Shown here piece after piece: positions 1-8,884 of a stretch of DNA of 64,000 bases. The DNA is from Occultella kanbiaonis (GTDB lineage Bacteria; Actinomycetota; Actinomycetes; Actinomycetales; Beutenbergiaceae), in the NCBI RefSeq assembly GCF_009708215.1, contig NZ_CP046175.1, positions 3,348,001 to 3,412,000 on the forward strand, read 5' to 3'. Within the stretch, counting starts at the first letter, position 1; each line of letters begins with the position of its first letter. A model generated the notes under the pieces. That model worked only from the letters and a program-made list of their open reading frames with translations. It was not told the origin of the DNA and made no database searches. The position numbers were made by a program, and so were the translations under genes.

Positions 1-111
1 CGCACCGGTGCGGCGATGGCCAAGGTGCCCGCACCCCGAGGCGGCCTGTTGACCCAGGGCGAGGTCGACGCGATCGTCCACGCCGTCCGGGAGACCGTCC
101 TCGGTCGGTAG
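1..111 (+). CDS. C-terminal fragment of an unidentified protein
   Basis: The window opens inside a plus-strand frame that reads about 36 residues and stops at TAG 109-111; the last residues are AVRETVLGR. Codon use fits a real GC-rich gene. It converges on the malG-like gene with only 23 bp between the two stops. The fragment is too short to assign to a family, and I give it no function. Confidence 0.6.
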   Translation, partial: RTGAAMAKVPAPRGGLLTQGEVDAIVHAVRETVLGR

Positions 112-134
112 CAGCCGACGTGCCGCCGGGCGGC

Positions 135-1007
135 TCAGCCCTTGACCGAGCCCGCCGTCAGGCCGCCGACGATGTAGCGCTGCAGGAACAGGAACAGCAG
201 CAGCACGGGCAGTGCGCTGATCACGGCGCCGGCCGCGAAGATGCCCCAGCGGGCGTCGAACTGGCCGGAGATGAACTGGTAGAGACCCACGGCGATCGTG
301 AGCTTGTCCTGATCCTGCAGGACGATCCCGGCGATGATGTAGTCGGAGAAGGTGCCAACGAAGGACAGCAGCGCCACGACCGCGAGCACCGGCGCGACCA
401 GCCGCAGGATGATCGTGAAGAAGATCCGGGCGTGACCGGCCCCGTCGATCTTCGCGGCCTCGTCCAGCTCCTTCGGGATGGAGTTGAAGAACCCGAACAT
501 CAGGAACGTGTTCGCCCCGAGCGCTCCGCCGAGGTAGACGCAGATGAGGCCGAGTTGGGAGTTCAGCCCGAGGATCGGGATCACGTCCCGCAGGCTCAGC
601 AGCAGCAGGAAGATCGCGACGAACGCGAGGATCTGCGGGAACATCTGCACCAGGAGCAGGAACGTGAGGCCACCGTTGCGGCCGGCGAACCGGAACCGGG
701 AGAACGCGTAGGCCGCGGCGGAGGCCATCAGCACGGTGGCGATGGCCGTCACGCCGCCGATCACGAGCGTGTTGACGATCCACTGCGGGAAGTGCGTCTG
801 GAACAGTGCCTCGTACTGGGCCGTGGTGATGTCCGCGAAGAGTTCGTTCGAGCCGGTCAGCGTGCCCCGCGGGGACAGCGACGCGGACAGGATGTAGACG
901 ATCGGGAACGCCGCGTACACGACGGCGGCGACGGCCACCAGGTAGCGCCAGCTGACCTCGCGCCACCAGCGGCGGTCCTTCATCTGCACGTACGCCTCGG
1001 CGGCCAT
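135..1007 (-). CDS. malG: Maltose-type ABC transporter permease (MalG-like)
   Basis: A 290-residue inner-membrane permease of the MalFG (binding-protein-dependent transport) family. About six hydrophobic segments are visible. The EAA loop that docks on the ATPase is present (ELDEAAKIDGAGHARIFF, around residues 180-200). It ends in SVKG, typical of MalG-type permeases. Start ATG 1005-1007 is preceded by a strong ribosome site (GAGGAGGTGA) that lies inside the last codons of malF, with 1 bp between stop and start, so the two are translationally coupled. No ATPase gene is nearby; such importers often share a genome-wide MsiK-type ATPase, which is general knowledge. The substrate is probably maltose or maltodextrin, inferred from the MalF architecture and the LacI neighbour. 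Confidence 0.9.
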   Translation of the reverse strand: MAAEAYVQMKDRRWWREVSWRYLVAVAAVVYAAFPIVYILSASLSPRGTLTGSNELFADITTAQYEALFQTHFPQWIVNTLVIGGVTAIATVLMASAAAYAFSRFRFAGRNGGLTFLLLVQMFPQILAFVAIFLLLLSLRDVIPILGLNSQLGLICVYLGGALGANTFLMFGFFNSIPKELDEAAKIDGAGHARIFFTIILRLVAPVLAVVALLSFVGTFSDYIIAGIVLQDQDKLTIAVGLYQFISGQFDARWGIFAAGAVISALPVLLLFLFLQRYIVGGLTAGSVKG

Positions 1008-1008
1008 G

Positions 1009-2655
1009 TCAGATCACCTCCTCGAGCTTGCGGGTCTGTCTGAAGCCCAGCCAGGAGATCAGCCCGACCATGACGAAGATCAGGATCGACATCGCGGAGG
1101 CCAGGCCGTACTGCTGGGTGCCCGACTCGATGGCCACGGAGTAGACCATCGAGATCAGGATGTCCGTGGCGCCGACGGCGATCGGCGAGCCTGGGAAGTT
1201 CGGGCCGCCCTCGGTGACGAAGTAGATCAGGTTGAAGTTGTTGAAGTTGAAGGCGAACGAGGCGATCAGCAGTGGCGCCACGGAGATCATCAGCAGCGGC
1301 AGCGTGATGGACCGGAACACCCGGCCGGCCCGGGCGCCGTCGATCTTCGCCGCCTCGTACACCTCCGACGAGATGGCCTGCAGGGCGCCGGTGGTGATCA
1401 GGAACATGTACGGGAAGCCGAGCCAGAGGTTCGCGCCGATCACGGACAGCTTGGCCAGCCAGGGGTCGGTCAGCCACGGGATCTCCGCGCCGCCGAGCAG
1501 CACCTGGTTGATGAACCCGAATCTTCGGTTGAGCAGGCCCGCCCAGACGAGCCCGGAGAGGAATCCGGGGAACGCGTACGGGAGGATCAGCAGCGACCTG
1601 ATGATCTTGCGACCGCGCACGGCCGGGTGGTTGAACACGATCGCGAAGAACAGGCCGAGGAAGAACGTGGTCGCCACGGACAGGAACGCGAACACGAACG
1701 TCCACACCAGCACGGACAGGAACGGCCCGCTGAGTCGGGAGTCGGTGAACATCTTCGTGAAGTTGTCGAACCCGACCGCCACGCGCCAGCCGACCACCAG
1801 GGTCGAACCGTCCTCCGCCTCGAAGGACCCCTCACCGTTGTCGGAGTAGACGACGCCGGTGTCGGTGTTCGTGATGGCTCCGGTGGCCTCGTCATAGGTG
1901 AGGACGGAGCGGTACAGGTACCCGGTGGAACCGTCCTGGGTGCGGATGCTGCCCTCGTCGACGTCGTCGAACCCGACCCGCAGGGAGGTGATCTCGTTCT
2001 GCTGCTCGAGGACCTCGCCGAAGGTGAGGACGCTGTAGCCGGGGACCTCGGTGACGTCGCCGTCGGTGACCGTGGCGTCCGGCGCCGCCTCGAAGGTCTG
2101 CTCCTCGGTGCCGACCAGCACCCCGTCATCGCCGTCGATGATCGCGAAGCCGAGTTCTCCGTCCGCGCCGGTGACCACGGTGAGCGGGTAACTCGGCGAG
2201 TCCGGCACGCGGTTCTCGTTCTGAGCGAGGTTGGCGGCGATCGCGTCCTCGCGGGTGGCGTTGTGACCGGTCCCGTAGTTCGTGAAGCTGATGTAGGCGG
2301 TGTAGCCCATCGTGAACAATTGGTAGACGAGCAGGAAGACCAGACCCGGGAAGAGGTACTTCGCGGCGATCATCCGCTTGGAGAAGTAGACCCAGTTGGC
2401 CACGATCAGGATCGCGACCATCGAGCCGAGGATGCCCCAGTGGCTGACCTGCCAGGCGGAGTAGATCACGAACAGACCGAAGGCGTTGATCAGGGCCAGG
2501 ACGGAGAGTTTGACCAGGAAGAACGGCCCCATCTCGCGGGCGTGCGAGGTGGTGCCGCGCCCGGCGGTCGCGTGCTCGGCAGCCGTGAGGTCCTTCGAGA
2601 CGTAGCCCGGCGTTCTGGTGGAATCCGCCGCGTCGCGGCCGTTCGTGCGTGCCAA
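1009..2655 (-). CDS. malF: Maltose-type ABC transporter permease with large extracellular loop (MalF-like)
   Basis: A 548-residue permease, much longer than the roughly 300 residues usual for sugar permeases. Three N-terminal hydrophobic segments are followed by about 190 polar residues (roughly residues 110-300), and then the conserved permease core with its EAA loop (YEAAKIDGARAGRVF, near residue 445). This matches the MalF layout, in which the extracellular P2 domain contacts the binding protein. I chose TTG 2653-2655 because GGGAGG sits 6 nt upstream; an upstream GTG at 2677-2679 has no ribosome site. It lies second in malE-malF-malG, separated from malE by 156 bp that contain a strong hairpin. 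Confidence 0.88.
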   Translation of the reverse strand: MARTNGRDAADSTRTPGYVSKDLTAAEHATAGRGTTSHAREMGPFFLVKLSVLALINAFGLFVIYSAWQVSHWGILGSMVAILIVANWVYFSKRMIAAKYLFPGLVFLLVYQLFTMGYTAYISFTNYGTGHNATREDAIAANLAQNENRVPDSPSYPLTVVTGADGELGFAIIDGDDGVLVGTEEQTFEAAPDATVTDGDVTEVPGYSVLTFGEVLEQQNEITSLRVGFDDVDEGSIRTQDGSTGYLYRSVLTYDEATGAITNTDTGVVYSDNGEGSFEAEDGSTLVVGWRVAVGFDNFTKMFTDSRLSGPFLSVLVWTFVFAFLSVATTFFLGLFFAIVFNHPAVRGRKIIRSLLILPYAFPGFLSGLVWAGLLNRRFGFINQVLLGGAEIPWLTDPWLAKLSVIGANLWLGFPYMFLITTGALQAISSEVYEAAKIDGARAGRVFRSITLPLLMISVAPLLIASFAFNFNNFNLIYFVTEGGPNFPGSPIAVGATDILISMVYSVAIESGTQQYGLASAMSILIFVMVGLISWLGFRQTRKLEEVI

Positions 2656-2768
2656 GAGGAGCCTCCCGGGCGGTGGCACGCGACGTCACGTGCCTTCGAT
2701 CTGAACAGTAGGACCAGCAGCGCCCCGTCGCCTCGGGACATCCCGGCGCGACGGAGCGGAGCGAGTGG

Positions 2769-2803
2769 GGGTGGACCGGCCGCCCGTCACGGCCGGCCCA
2801 CCC
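2769..2803 (-). terminator. Strong hairpin between malE and malF
   Basis: Arms GGGTGG-a-CCGGCCG (2769-2782) and CGGCCGG-c-CCACCC (2790-2803) enclose a 7-nt loop: 13 pairs with one mismatch. It starts 8 bp past the malE stop and about 115 bp before the malF start. There is no T-run, so it may act as a partial terminator or as a 3' stabiliser that keeps malE mRNA above malFG. The E. coli malE-malF gap carries REP hairpins with such a role; here it is inference. Confidence 0.7.
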
Positions 2804-2811
2804 GCGTGCGA

Positions 2812-4071
2812 TTAGGCCGCGTCGATCGCGCCCTGGATGTTGTCCACCATCGTGGCCCAGGCTGCGGCCGGGTCAGTGGCGACACCGGAGACCAGGTTCG
2901 CCTCCGTGACACCCCAGAAGGCCCAGACCGAGTTCATCTGCGGCAGCGACGGCATCGGCACACCGATCTCGCCGGCGGCGACGAAGCCGGCCGCGATCGG
3001 GTCGTCCGAGACGGCCTCCGCGGCCGAGGTCAGCGCCGGGATCCGGCCACCGGTCTCGTACATCGCGACCTGGACGTCCTCGGTCGCGGCGTAGTTGATG
3101 AGGAACTCGTTCGCGAGGATCGCGTTCTCGGAGTATGAGTTCACGTAGAAGCCCTGCACGCCGACGAACGGCGCGGCGGGCTCGCCGCCGGCGCTCGGGA
3201 TGGGCAGGACGGTGACGTCGATGCCGGCCTCGGTGAACGGAGCGATGTTCCACGGCCCGGTGAGGATGTACGGGGACTCGCCGTTGGCGAACGCCTCACG
3301 AGCGATGTCGGCAGTGATCGCGGTGTCGAGCACGCCCGAGCCGGCCTGGCCGATCGAGGCGAGGTAGTCGGCGAAGGCGGTGCCGGCGTCGCCACCGAGC
3401 GCGAGCTCGGGGATGTAGGAGCCGGTGTCGTCGGTGGCGAACACCGGGGCACCGAACGAGGTCTGGAGCGGGTACATGTGGAAGGCGTCACCCTCCTCGC
3501 CCATCTGGATCAGCACCGGGTACTCGGCACCGGTGGCCTGACCCTGCGCGATCAGCTCGTCGAAGGTGGCCGGGGTGTCCGAGGCGAGCGCGTTGTTGCG
3601 CACCAGCGCGATGTTCTCGATGCCGTACGGGACGCCGTACACGGAGCCCTCGTAGGTGAAGGCGTTGACCGCGACCTCGGAGAAGTCGGCCGCCGCGTCG
3701 CCGAGCTCGACCGGGCTGACCAGACCGTTGGTGACGAGCTCGCCGGACCAGTCGTGGGCGCCGACGATGATGTCCGGGCCCTCCCCGGTGGGCGCCTGGG
3801 CGATGAACTCGTCCTTGATGTCGTCGAAGTTCTTCTCGACGATCTCGACCGTGACGCCCTTGTCCTCCTCGAACTGGGCCACGATGTCGGTGAGGGCTGC
3901 CGCACGGAACTCGTCCGCCCAGATGGTGAGGGTGCCGGCCGAGCCGCCATCCTCGGTGGTCTCTTCGGCACCGGCGGTGGTCTCTTCCTCGCCACTACCC
4001 GTTCCGCCACCGCAGGCGGCCAGGGCCATGGTGAGGCCCACCGCCGCGGTGATGACAATGCTCCGTCGCAT
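2812..4071 (-). CDS. malE: Maltose/maltodextrin-type substrate-binding lipoprotein (MalE-like)
   Basis: A 419-residue extracellular solute-binding protein, family 1. It has an n-region (MRRS), a hydrophobic stretch and a lipobox LAAC with the lipidated Cys about residue 19, followed by a Gly/Glu/Thr-rich linker. The mature part shows MalE-type features (GPDIIVGAHDWSGEL, and FANGESPYILTGPW near the middle). An upstream ATG at 4093-4095 would add 8 residues, but CAGGAGAG precedes ATG 4069-4071, so I use that one. First gene of the malEFG operon, divergent from a LacI regulator. Its hairpin-separated, operon-leading position fits a binding protein made in excess over its permeases. Confidence 0.9.
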   Translation of the reverse strand: MRRSIVITAAVGLTMALAACGGGTGSGEEETTAGAEETTEDGGSAGTLTIWADEFRAAALTDIVAQFEEDKGVTVEIVEKNFDDIKDEFIAQAPTGEGPDIIVGAHDWSGELVTNGLVSPVELGDAAADFSEVAVNAFTYEGSVYGVPYGIENIALVRNNALASDTPATFDELIAQGQATGAEYPVLIQMGEEGDAFHMYPLQTSFGAPVFATDDTGSYIPELALGGDAGTAFADYLASIGQAGSGVLDTAITADIAREAFANGESPYILTGPWNIAPFTEAGIDVTVLPIPSAGGEPAAPFVGVQGFYVNSYSENAILANEFLINYAATEDVQVAMYETGGRIPALTSAAEAVSDDPIAAGFVAAGEIGVPMPSLPQMNSVWAFWGVTEANLVSGVATDPAAAWATMVDNIQGAIDAA

Positions 4072-4170
4072 CCGACTCTCCTGAAATGTGTCCACGTATG
4101 TGGCGACGCGGGGCAGTTTGTGACCACAGCGTCGCCCGGATGACGAGACCGTAACCGCTCCGGCTTGGAT

Positions 4171-4210
4171 CTTGCAAGTCCTTGCTGTAACTTTCAGACC
4201 GTCGTTACAG
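4171..4210. promoter_or_regulatory. Candidate operators between malE and the divergent lacI-type gene
   Basis: Two symmetric motifs lie in the 210-bp divergent gap. CTTGCAAG (4171-4178) is a perfect 8-bp palindrome followed by a second CTTGC (4181-4185). CTGTAAC (4185-4191) and GTTACAG (4204-4210) form a perfect 7-bp inverted repeat with a 12-bp spacer. LacI-family repressors bind palindromes, and TTGCAAG-type sites are known for actinobacterial maltose regulators. On the minus strand TTGCAA could also serve as a -35 with TACGGT 18 nt further on, so a bound repressor would block malE. The boxes are visible; the function is inferred. Confidence 0.5.
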
Positions 4211-4281
4211 AACCGTTGTCACGGCGGCCCCCCGGCCAAGTACCCTGCGGGACGGACCGCTGCCCAGGACAAGGAGGTCCA

Positions 4282-5304
4282 GTGCCCACGCGTACCACGC
4301 TCACCGATCTGGCCGAACAGGCCGGCGTCAGCACCGCCACCGTGTCCCGGGTGCTGAACGGCAAGGCAGGCGTCTCCGCGGACACCCGCCAGGCCGTGCT
4401 CGCGGCACTGGACGTGCTCGGCTACGAGCGGCCGGAGAAGCTGCGGCGCCGATCCGCCGGACTGATCGGGCTGGTCGTCCCGGAACTGACGAACCCGGTG
4501 TTCCCGAACTTCGCGCAGAAGATCGAGTCCGCGCTCGCGCACGCCGGGTACACCCCGCTGCTGTGCACGCAGTCCCCCGGCGGCACCACCGAGGACGAGT
4601 ACGTCCAGATGCTCCTCGACCACGGGGTGGACGGGATCATCTTCGTATCCGGACTGCACGCCGACACCCAGGCGGCGCCGGACCGCTACCAACGGCTGCG
4701 CAGTCTCGGCACCCCGTTGGTACTCGTGAACGGGTTCGTGGCGGAGCTGGACGCGCCCTCGATCTCCTCCGACGATGTCGGGAGCATGGACCTCGCGGTC
4801 CGGCACCTGATCTCCCAGGGGCACGCCAAGATCGGCCTGGCGATCGGTCCGCAGCGGTTCCTGCCCGCGACCCGGAAGATGGAGGGGTTCAGCCGCGCCC
4901 TGTCCGAGCGGCTCGGCATCACCGACGCCGCACCGCACATCGCGACCAGCCTGTTCAGCGTGGAGGGCGGCCAGGCCGCGGCCACCGAGTTGCTCGAGAG
5001 CGGTCACACCGCGATCGTCTGCGGCTCGGACCTGATGGCGCTCGGCGCGATCCGGGCGGTGCGTTCGCGAGGCCTGTCCGTGCCGGAGGATGTCTCCGTG
5101 GTCGGCTACGACGACTCCCCGCTGATGGCGTTCACGGACCCGCCGCTGACCACGATCCGCCAGAGCGTGGACGCGATGTCGATGGCCGTGGTGAACACCA
5201 TGCTCGCCGAGATCGCCGGCGCGAACCCGCCCCGGACGGAGCTGCTGTTCAGCCCGGAACTGATCGTCCGGGACTCCACGGCCGCCTGCCCGCGCCCGTC
5301 CTGA
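4282..5304 (+). CDS. malR: LacI-family transcriptional repressor of the mal operon
   Basis: A 340-residue regulator. The N-terminal helix-turn-helix and hinge are clear (TLTDLAEQAGVSTATVSRVL, then VLAALDVLGYERP), followed by a periplasmic-binding-protein-like effector domain (LIGLVVPELTNPVFPNF, and DVSVVGYDDSPL near the C-terminus). GTG 4282-4284 is chosen because AAGGAGG lies 5-10 nt upstream and the protein then starts right at the DNA-binding domain; longer frames add 39 unlike residues. It is divergent from malE, so it probably represses malEFG and itself until a maltodextrin inducer binds. The name malR is by context. Confidence 0.88.
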   Translation: MPTRTTLTDLAEQAGVSTATVSRVLNGKAGVSADTRQAVLAALDVLGYERPEKLRRRSAGLIGLVVPELTNPVFPNFAQKIESALAHAGYTPLLCTQSPGGTTEDEYVQMLLDHGVDGIIFVSGLHADTQAAPDRYQRLRSLGTPLVLVNGFVAELDAPSISSDDVGSMDLAVRHLISQGHAKIGLAIGPQRFLPATRKMEGFSRALSERLGITDAAPHIATSLFSVEGGQAAATELLESGHTAIVCGSDLMALGAIRAVRSRGLSVPEDVSVVGYDDSPLMAFTDPPLTTIRQSVDAMSMAVVNTMLAEIAGANPPRTELLFSPELIVRDSTAACPRPS

Positions 5305-5350
5305 CGCACGGCTCGGCCGCCCCGCTGACCCGCCCCCGCTCGACCCATGC

Positions 5351-5403
5351 GAGGGTGCGATCCTGCGGCGGACGGCCCTGATCCGCCGCACAAGGACACC
5401 CTC
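5351..5403. repeat. Palindromic intergenic element (bidirectional terminator candidate)
   Basis: In the 218-bp gap between the convergent malR and dusB genes, GAGGGTGCGATCCTGCGGCGG faces an imperfect inverted copy that ends GGACACCCTC, giving a long stem of about 21 positions with few mismatches. Related elements lie at 63642-63768, also between convergent genes. The rest of the gap shows nothing else I can name. Confidence 0.6.
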
Positions 5404-5522
5404 GGCCGAACCCTGGGCCGGTCGCACCTGCCGGACGAGCGATCATGCGGCCGATGGAGCCGATGGGCGCACGATGACTCTCTCGGCTGAGGTCTGAGGT
5501 CTGGGAGCCTCGGCGCCCGTCC

Positions 5523-6716
5523 TCAGCCGCCGGAGACGCTGAGTTCGGCCTCGGCGAGCATCGCGCGCAGACCGGCGTCGATGGCGCGCGAGTCCAGCCA
5601 GCCCTCCGGCACGTGCGGCACCTTCGCGGTGCCGGCACGCCCGCGCGGCCCCTCGGCGCCCTCGCCCGGGTACGGCTGCGCGAGCTCGAGCGCACCGAGC
5701 CGCTCGTCGAGCTCGTCGAGGGTGGAGACCATGCCGAGCGCGGCTCGGGCCTCGCCGCCCACCACGTAGCCCTTGAGGTACCAGGACATGTGCTTGCGCA
5801 GTTCCCGCAGCGCCTTCAGCTCCTCGCCGAAGTGCGCCACCATCAGGTCGGCGTGCCGGCGGATCACCGACGCGACCTCGCCGAGGCCCGGCTGGATCCG
5901 CGCGTCCGAGCCCGCGAACGCGGAAACGAGGTCCGCGAACAGCCACGGCCGCCCCTGGCAGCCACGCCCGACCACGACGCCGTCGCAGCCGGTGTGGGCG
6001 ACCATCGCGAGGGCGTCCTCGGCGGACCAGATGTCCCCGTTGCCGAGCACCGGCACGTCCGTGACGGCCTCCTTGAGCGCGGCGATCGCGTCCCAGTGGG
6101 CGGTGCCGGAGTAGTAGTCCGCGGCGGTGCGCGCGTGCAGCGCGACGGCGGCCACGCCCGCGTCCTGGGCGCGCCTGCCGGCGTCGAGATAGGTGAGGTG
6201 ATCCGCGTCGATGCCCATCCGCATCTTGATGGTGACCGGCACGTCGGAGCCCGCGGTCGCCTCCACGGCGGCGCTGACGATCGCCGTGAACAACTCGCTC
6301 TTCCAGGGCAGCACCGCTCCCCCGCCCTTGCGGGTCACCTTGGGCACCGGGCAGCCGAAGTTCAGGTCGATGTGGTCGGCGCGGTCCTCGGCGACCAGCA
6401 TCCGGGTGGCCGCACGCACGGTCGCCGGGTCCACGCCGTACAGCTGCACGCTGCGCACGCCCTCGCCCTCGTCGTGGGAGATGATCCGCATCGACTCCGG
6501 GGTCCGCTCCACGAGCGCGCGCGAGGTCACCATCTCGGCGACGTACAGGCCCACCGGCGCGGGGTTGCCCTCCAGCTCGGCCGCCCGCTCCGACGGCAGC
6601 GCGCCGGCCGCGGCGTCCCGGCACAGGGTCCGGAACGGCGCGTTCGTGACCCCCGCCATGGGCGCGAGGATCACCGGGGTGCCCACCTCGATGGGCCCGA
6701 TCCGTAGGGATGTCAC
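5523..6716 (-). CDS. dusB: tRNA-dihydrouridine synthase DusB (NifR3 family)
   Basis: A 397-residue FMN-dependent TIM-barrel enzyme that reduces uridines in tRNA to dihydrouridine. Visible marks: the N-terminal LAPMAGVTNAPFR, the active-site segment NFGCPVPKVTRKGGG with its catalytic Cys near residue 120, and VLGNGDIWS and GVVVGRGCQGRPW in the C-terminal half of the barrel. About 50 residues longer than E. coli DusB, the extra being mostly at the C-terminus. It is a single gene on the minus strand, between the convergent malR and the start of the GH130 operon's end. Confidence 0.95.
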   Translation of the reverse strand: MTSLRIGPIEVGTPVILAPMAGVTNAPFRTLCRDAAAGALPSERAAELEGNPAPVGLYVAEMVTSRALVERTPESMRIISHDEGEGVRSVQLYGVDPATVRAATRMLVAEDRADHIDLNFGCPVPKVTRKGGGAVLPWKSELFTAIVSAAVEATAGSDVPVTIKMRMGIDADHLTYLDAGRRAQDAGVAAVALHARTAADYYSGTAHWDAIAALKEAVTDVPVLGNGDIWSAEDALAMVAHTGCDGVVVGRGCQGRPWLFADLVSAFAGSDARIQPGLGEVASVIRRHADLMVAHFGEELKALRELRKHMSWYLKGYVVGGEARAALGMVSTLDELDERLGALELAQPYPGEGAEGPRGRAGTAKVPHVPEGWLDSRAIDAGLRAMLAEAELSVSGG

Positions 6717-6886
6717 GTCACGATTGTCTCAGGTGCCGCGGCCGATGCCCGACGGCGGACGCTCGCTCCCGCTGTGATGTTCGCCAAGGCGGTCGGTCAC
6801 CCCGACGCCGCGGCGCGGCCGGGGCCGGGCACGGCTCGACGCGAGCGCGCTGCGCCCGGCGCGGCCCGTCACCGCGCCGGCAGGTC

Positions 6887-8884
6887 TCAGCGGCTGATCG
6901 TGAATCCGCCCTCGACCACCCGAACCTTTCGACCCGCTCGCATCTGGCCGCGCTGCTTCCCGGCGCGGGTGTACGCGCGGGCGGTGCCACCCGCGAGCGC
7001 GGGAGTCAGGGTGACCCGGTCGCCGGCGTTGACGTAGAGCACCGCGTCGCTGCCCGTGGTGGCGTAGTGCGCGGTCGTCACGAGGGGGCGCAGCAGCAGC
7101 GCGTCCAAGCGCAGGTCCCCGTCGCTCTCGCAGCGGACGGTCACGACACCGGCAGGGACGACCTCGTCCAGGTCCTGTGGGACGAGACTGCCCGGAACCT
7201 CGGTCATGCCCGCCGCTCCGGTGCCGCCGTTGGCGGTGACGCCCAGTGCCGCACCGCCGACGAGGCTCCACCGGGCGGTGCCCGCCTCGGCGTCCGTGCG
7301 CCACACGATCGGATACGCCAGCGCGGCCTGCTCGGCGTCGAGGTCGAACTCGACCCACTCCCCCGCCGGGACGTGCAGGTAGGCGCCACCGGAGAGGTTG
7401 CCCTCGCCCATCCAGGCACCGCCGCTGGGGGTCACCACCGTGCAGCCGGCACTGAACCGTGCGGTCTCGGCGTCGACGGCGCTCAGTCCTTCGAACGCGT
7501 GCAGGGACGTGATCGAGCGGGCCAGTGCGGCGACGTCGGGCCGGGTGTCCAGGGCGAGCATGGTGAGCTGCCCGTGGATCGTGGACTCCGCGCCGGAGTT
7601 GCGGTTGATCCGCCCGTCCGTCTCGACACCGTCGAAGGTGATTCCGGTCGCCGGGTCGTAGACGGCGGTGCCCGCCGTGTTCGCCCCGAAGAACCACCCG
7701 GCGGCCAACCCGGCGAGCTCACGGAGCCCCGGTCCACCACCCGCATCGGCCGCGGCCAGGGCGGCGGCCACCCGCCCGTGCGCGCCATAGGCGATCTGGG
7801 CCTCGGCGGGCAGGGGCGCCCAGGCGTTGTTCGGTCCGCCGCAGGCGAGCACCAGCGGGGTGAACGTGCCGGCGTCCGTGATCGCGACCTCGATCAGGTC
7901 GTCGCGGCCCAGGGTCTCGCCCGCCCGGGCGAGGGCCTCCGGGGCGGCGCCACCCCACGCGTGCCAGAAGCCGAGCGACCCGGTCCACGGCAGCACGGCC
8001 CCGAACGGCCACCCGCCGGCTGCGGTACCCATCGCGGCGATCCCCTCGGCGTAGCGCTCGAGGGCGCTGCCGACCCGGTCGTCGGGTGCCGCGGAATGCG
8101 CCGCGGCCAGGCCGAGCACGGCCTCGGCCGTGGCGTCGGCACCGCCGCCGATGAGCCAGGCGGGCAGGTCGACGCCGTCGCTGGTGACGAACTGGCCGTA
8201 CCGCGAGAGCGACTCCTGATCGAGGGCGTCCAGCGCCAGGTGCAGGCGTTCGTACAGGAACGCGGCGAACTCGTCATCCTCGCCGCTGAACGCCGCGTGG
8301 CCCTCGCCGAGCGCCCAGACGGTGCGAGCCAGCCAGTAGGACTCCGCCGAATCCGATGGGTCGGGCAGCTCGACCGGCTCCGCGCTCGGGTTCAGCGAGC
8401 CGTCGAACTGCTGCCAGAGCACCACCCGGCCGGTGTTCGGCCCGTCGACGGTCTGCAGGTAGGCCAGCGCCCGCAGGTTCTCGTAGGCGTGGCCGCGGCT
8501 GCGAGCGTCACCCGTGGCCTGCCAGTCCCGCAGGAACACCACGACGGCGCGGGCGATGTCGTCGGCGTTGAACGCACCCTGGCCGTAGTACCCGGTCGCC
8601 GGATCGAAGGTGCCGCCACCCACCCGACGGAACGATCCGCCGTCGGCATCGGCGTACGTCCAGGGCGCCAACGCGACCGGCTCGGAGTCGATGCGGTAGG
8701 TGGTGTGCGCCGTCGACGGCGTGAGCGGCACGTCACCGAGGAGGAACCGCAGGTGGTCGAGGTTGGCGAGCCGGGCGTTGCCGCCGGCTCGGGCGACCGG
8801 GCCGGCGACGGCGGTCGGGGCCGTGGCCACGGCGGCGCCGGCAGCGGCGAGCGCGCCCAGGAAGGCGCGGCGGGAGGTTCTCAT
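6887..8884 (-). CDS. Tat-exported alpha/alpha-barrel protein, probable glycan-active enzyme
   Basis: A 665-residue protein of unknown exact family. It starts with a twin-arginine signal (SRRAFLGALAAAGAAV) and probable cleavage near AVAGP. The middle is rich in Trp, Gly and helical repeats such as YWLARTVWALGEGH and HYQ-free WPFGAVLPW, and the stretch AGWFFGANTAGTAVYD is reminiscent of six-hairpin (GH9-like) glycosidases. The last 200 residues look beta-rich, like a carbohydrate-binding or jelly-roll module. I start at ATG 8882-8884: it overlaps the GH130 stop by ATGA and opens directly with the signal. As the last gene of the GH130 operon, it may trim oligosaccharides outside the cell. No catalytic residues can be named with certainty. 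Confidence 0.65.
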   Translation of the reverse strand: MRTSRRAFLGALAAAGAAVATAPTAVAGPVARAGGNARLANLDHLRFLLGDVPLTPSTAHTTYRIDSEPVALAPWTYADADGGSFRRVGGGTFDPATGYYGQGAFNADDIARAVVVFLRDWQATGDARSRGHAYENLRALAYLQTVDGPNTGRVVLWQQFDGSLNPSAEPVELPDPSDSAESYWLARTVWALGEGHAAFSGEDDEFAAFLYERLHLALDALDQESLSRYGQFVTSDGVDLPAWLIGGGADATAEAVLGLAAAHSAAPDDRVGSALERYAEGIAAMGTAAGGWPFGAVLPWTGSLGFWHAWGGAAPEALARAGETLGRDDLIEVAITDAGTFTPLVLACGGPNNAWAPLPAEAQIAYGAHGRVAAALAAADAGGGPGLRELAGLAAGWFFGANTAGTAVYDPATGITFDGVETDGRINRNSGAESTIHGQLTMLALDTRPDVAALARSITSLHAFEGLSAVDAETARFSAGCTVVTPSGGAWMGEGNLSGGAYLHVPAGEWVEFDLDAEQAALAYPIVWRTDAEAGTARWSLVGGAALGVTANGGTGAAGMTEVPGSLVPQDLDEVVPAGVVTVRCESDGDLRLDALLLRPLVTTAHYATTGSDAVLYVNAGDRVTLTPALAGGTARAYTRAGKQRGQMRAGRKVRVVEGGFTISR

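Noticed and set aside
1006-3138. A 710-codon open frame antisense to malF and malE
   Set aside because: High GC removes stops from the antisense frame. Its composition is Arg/Asp/Glu/Val-rich with no domain, while the minus strand encodes clear permease and binding-protein motifs.
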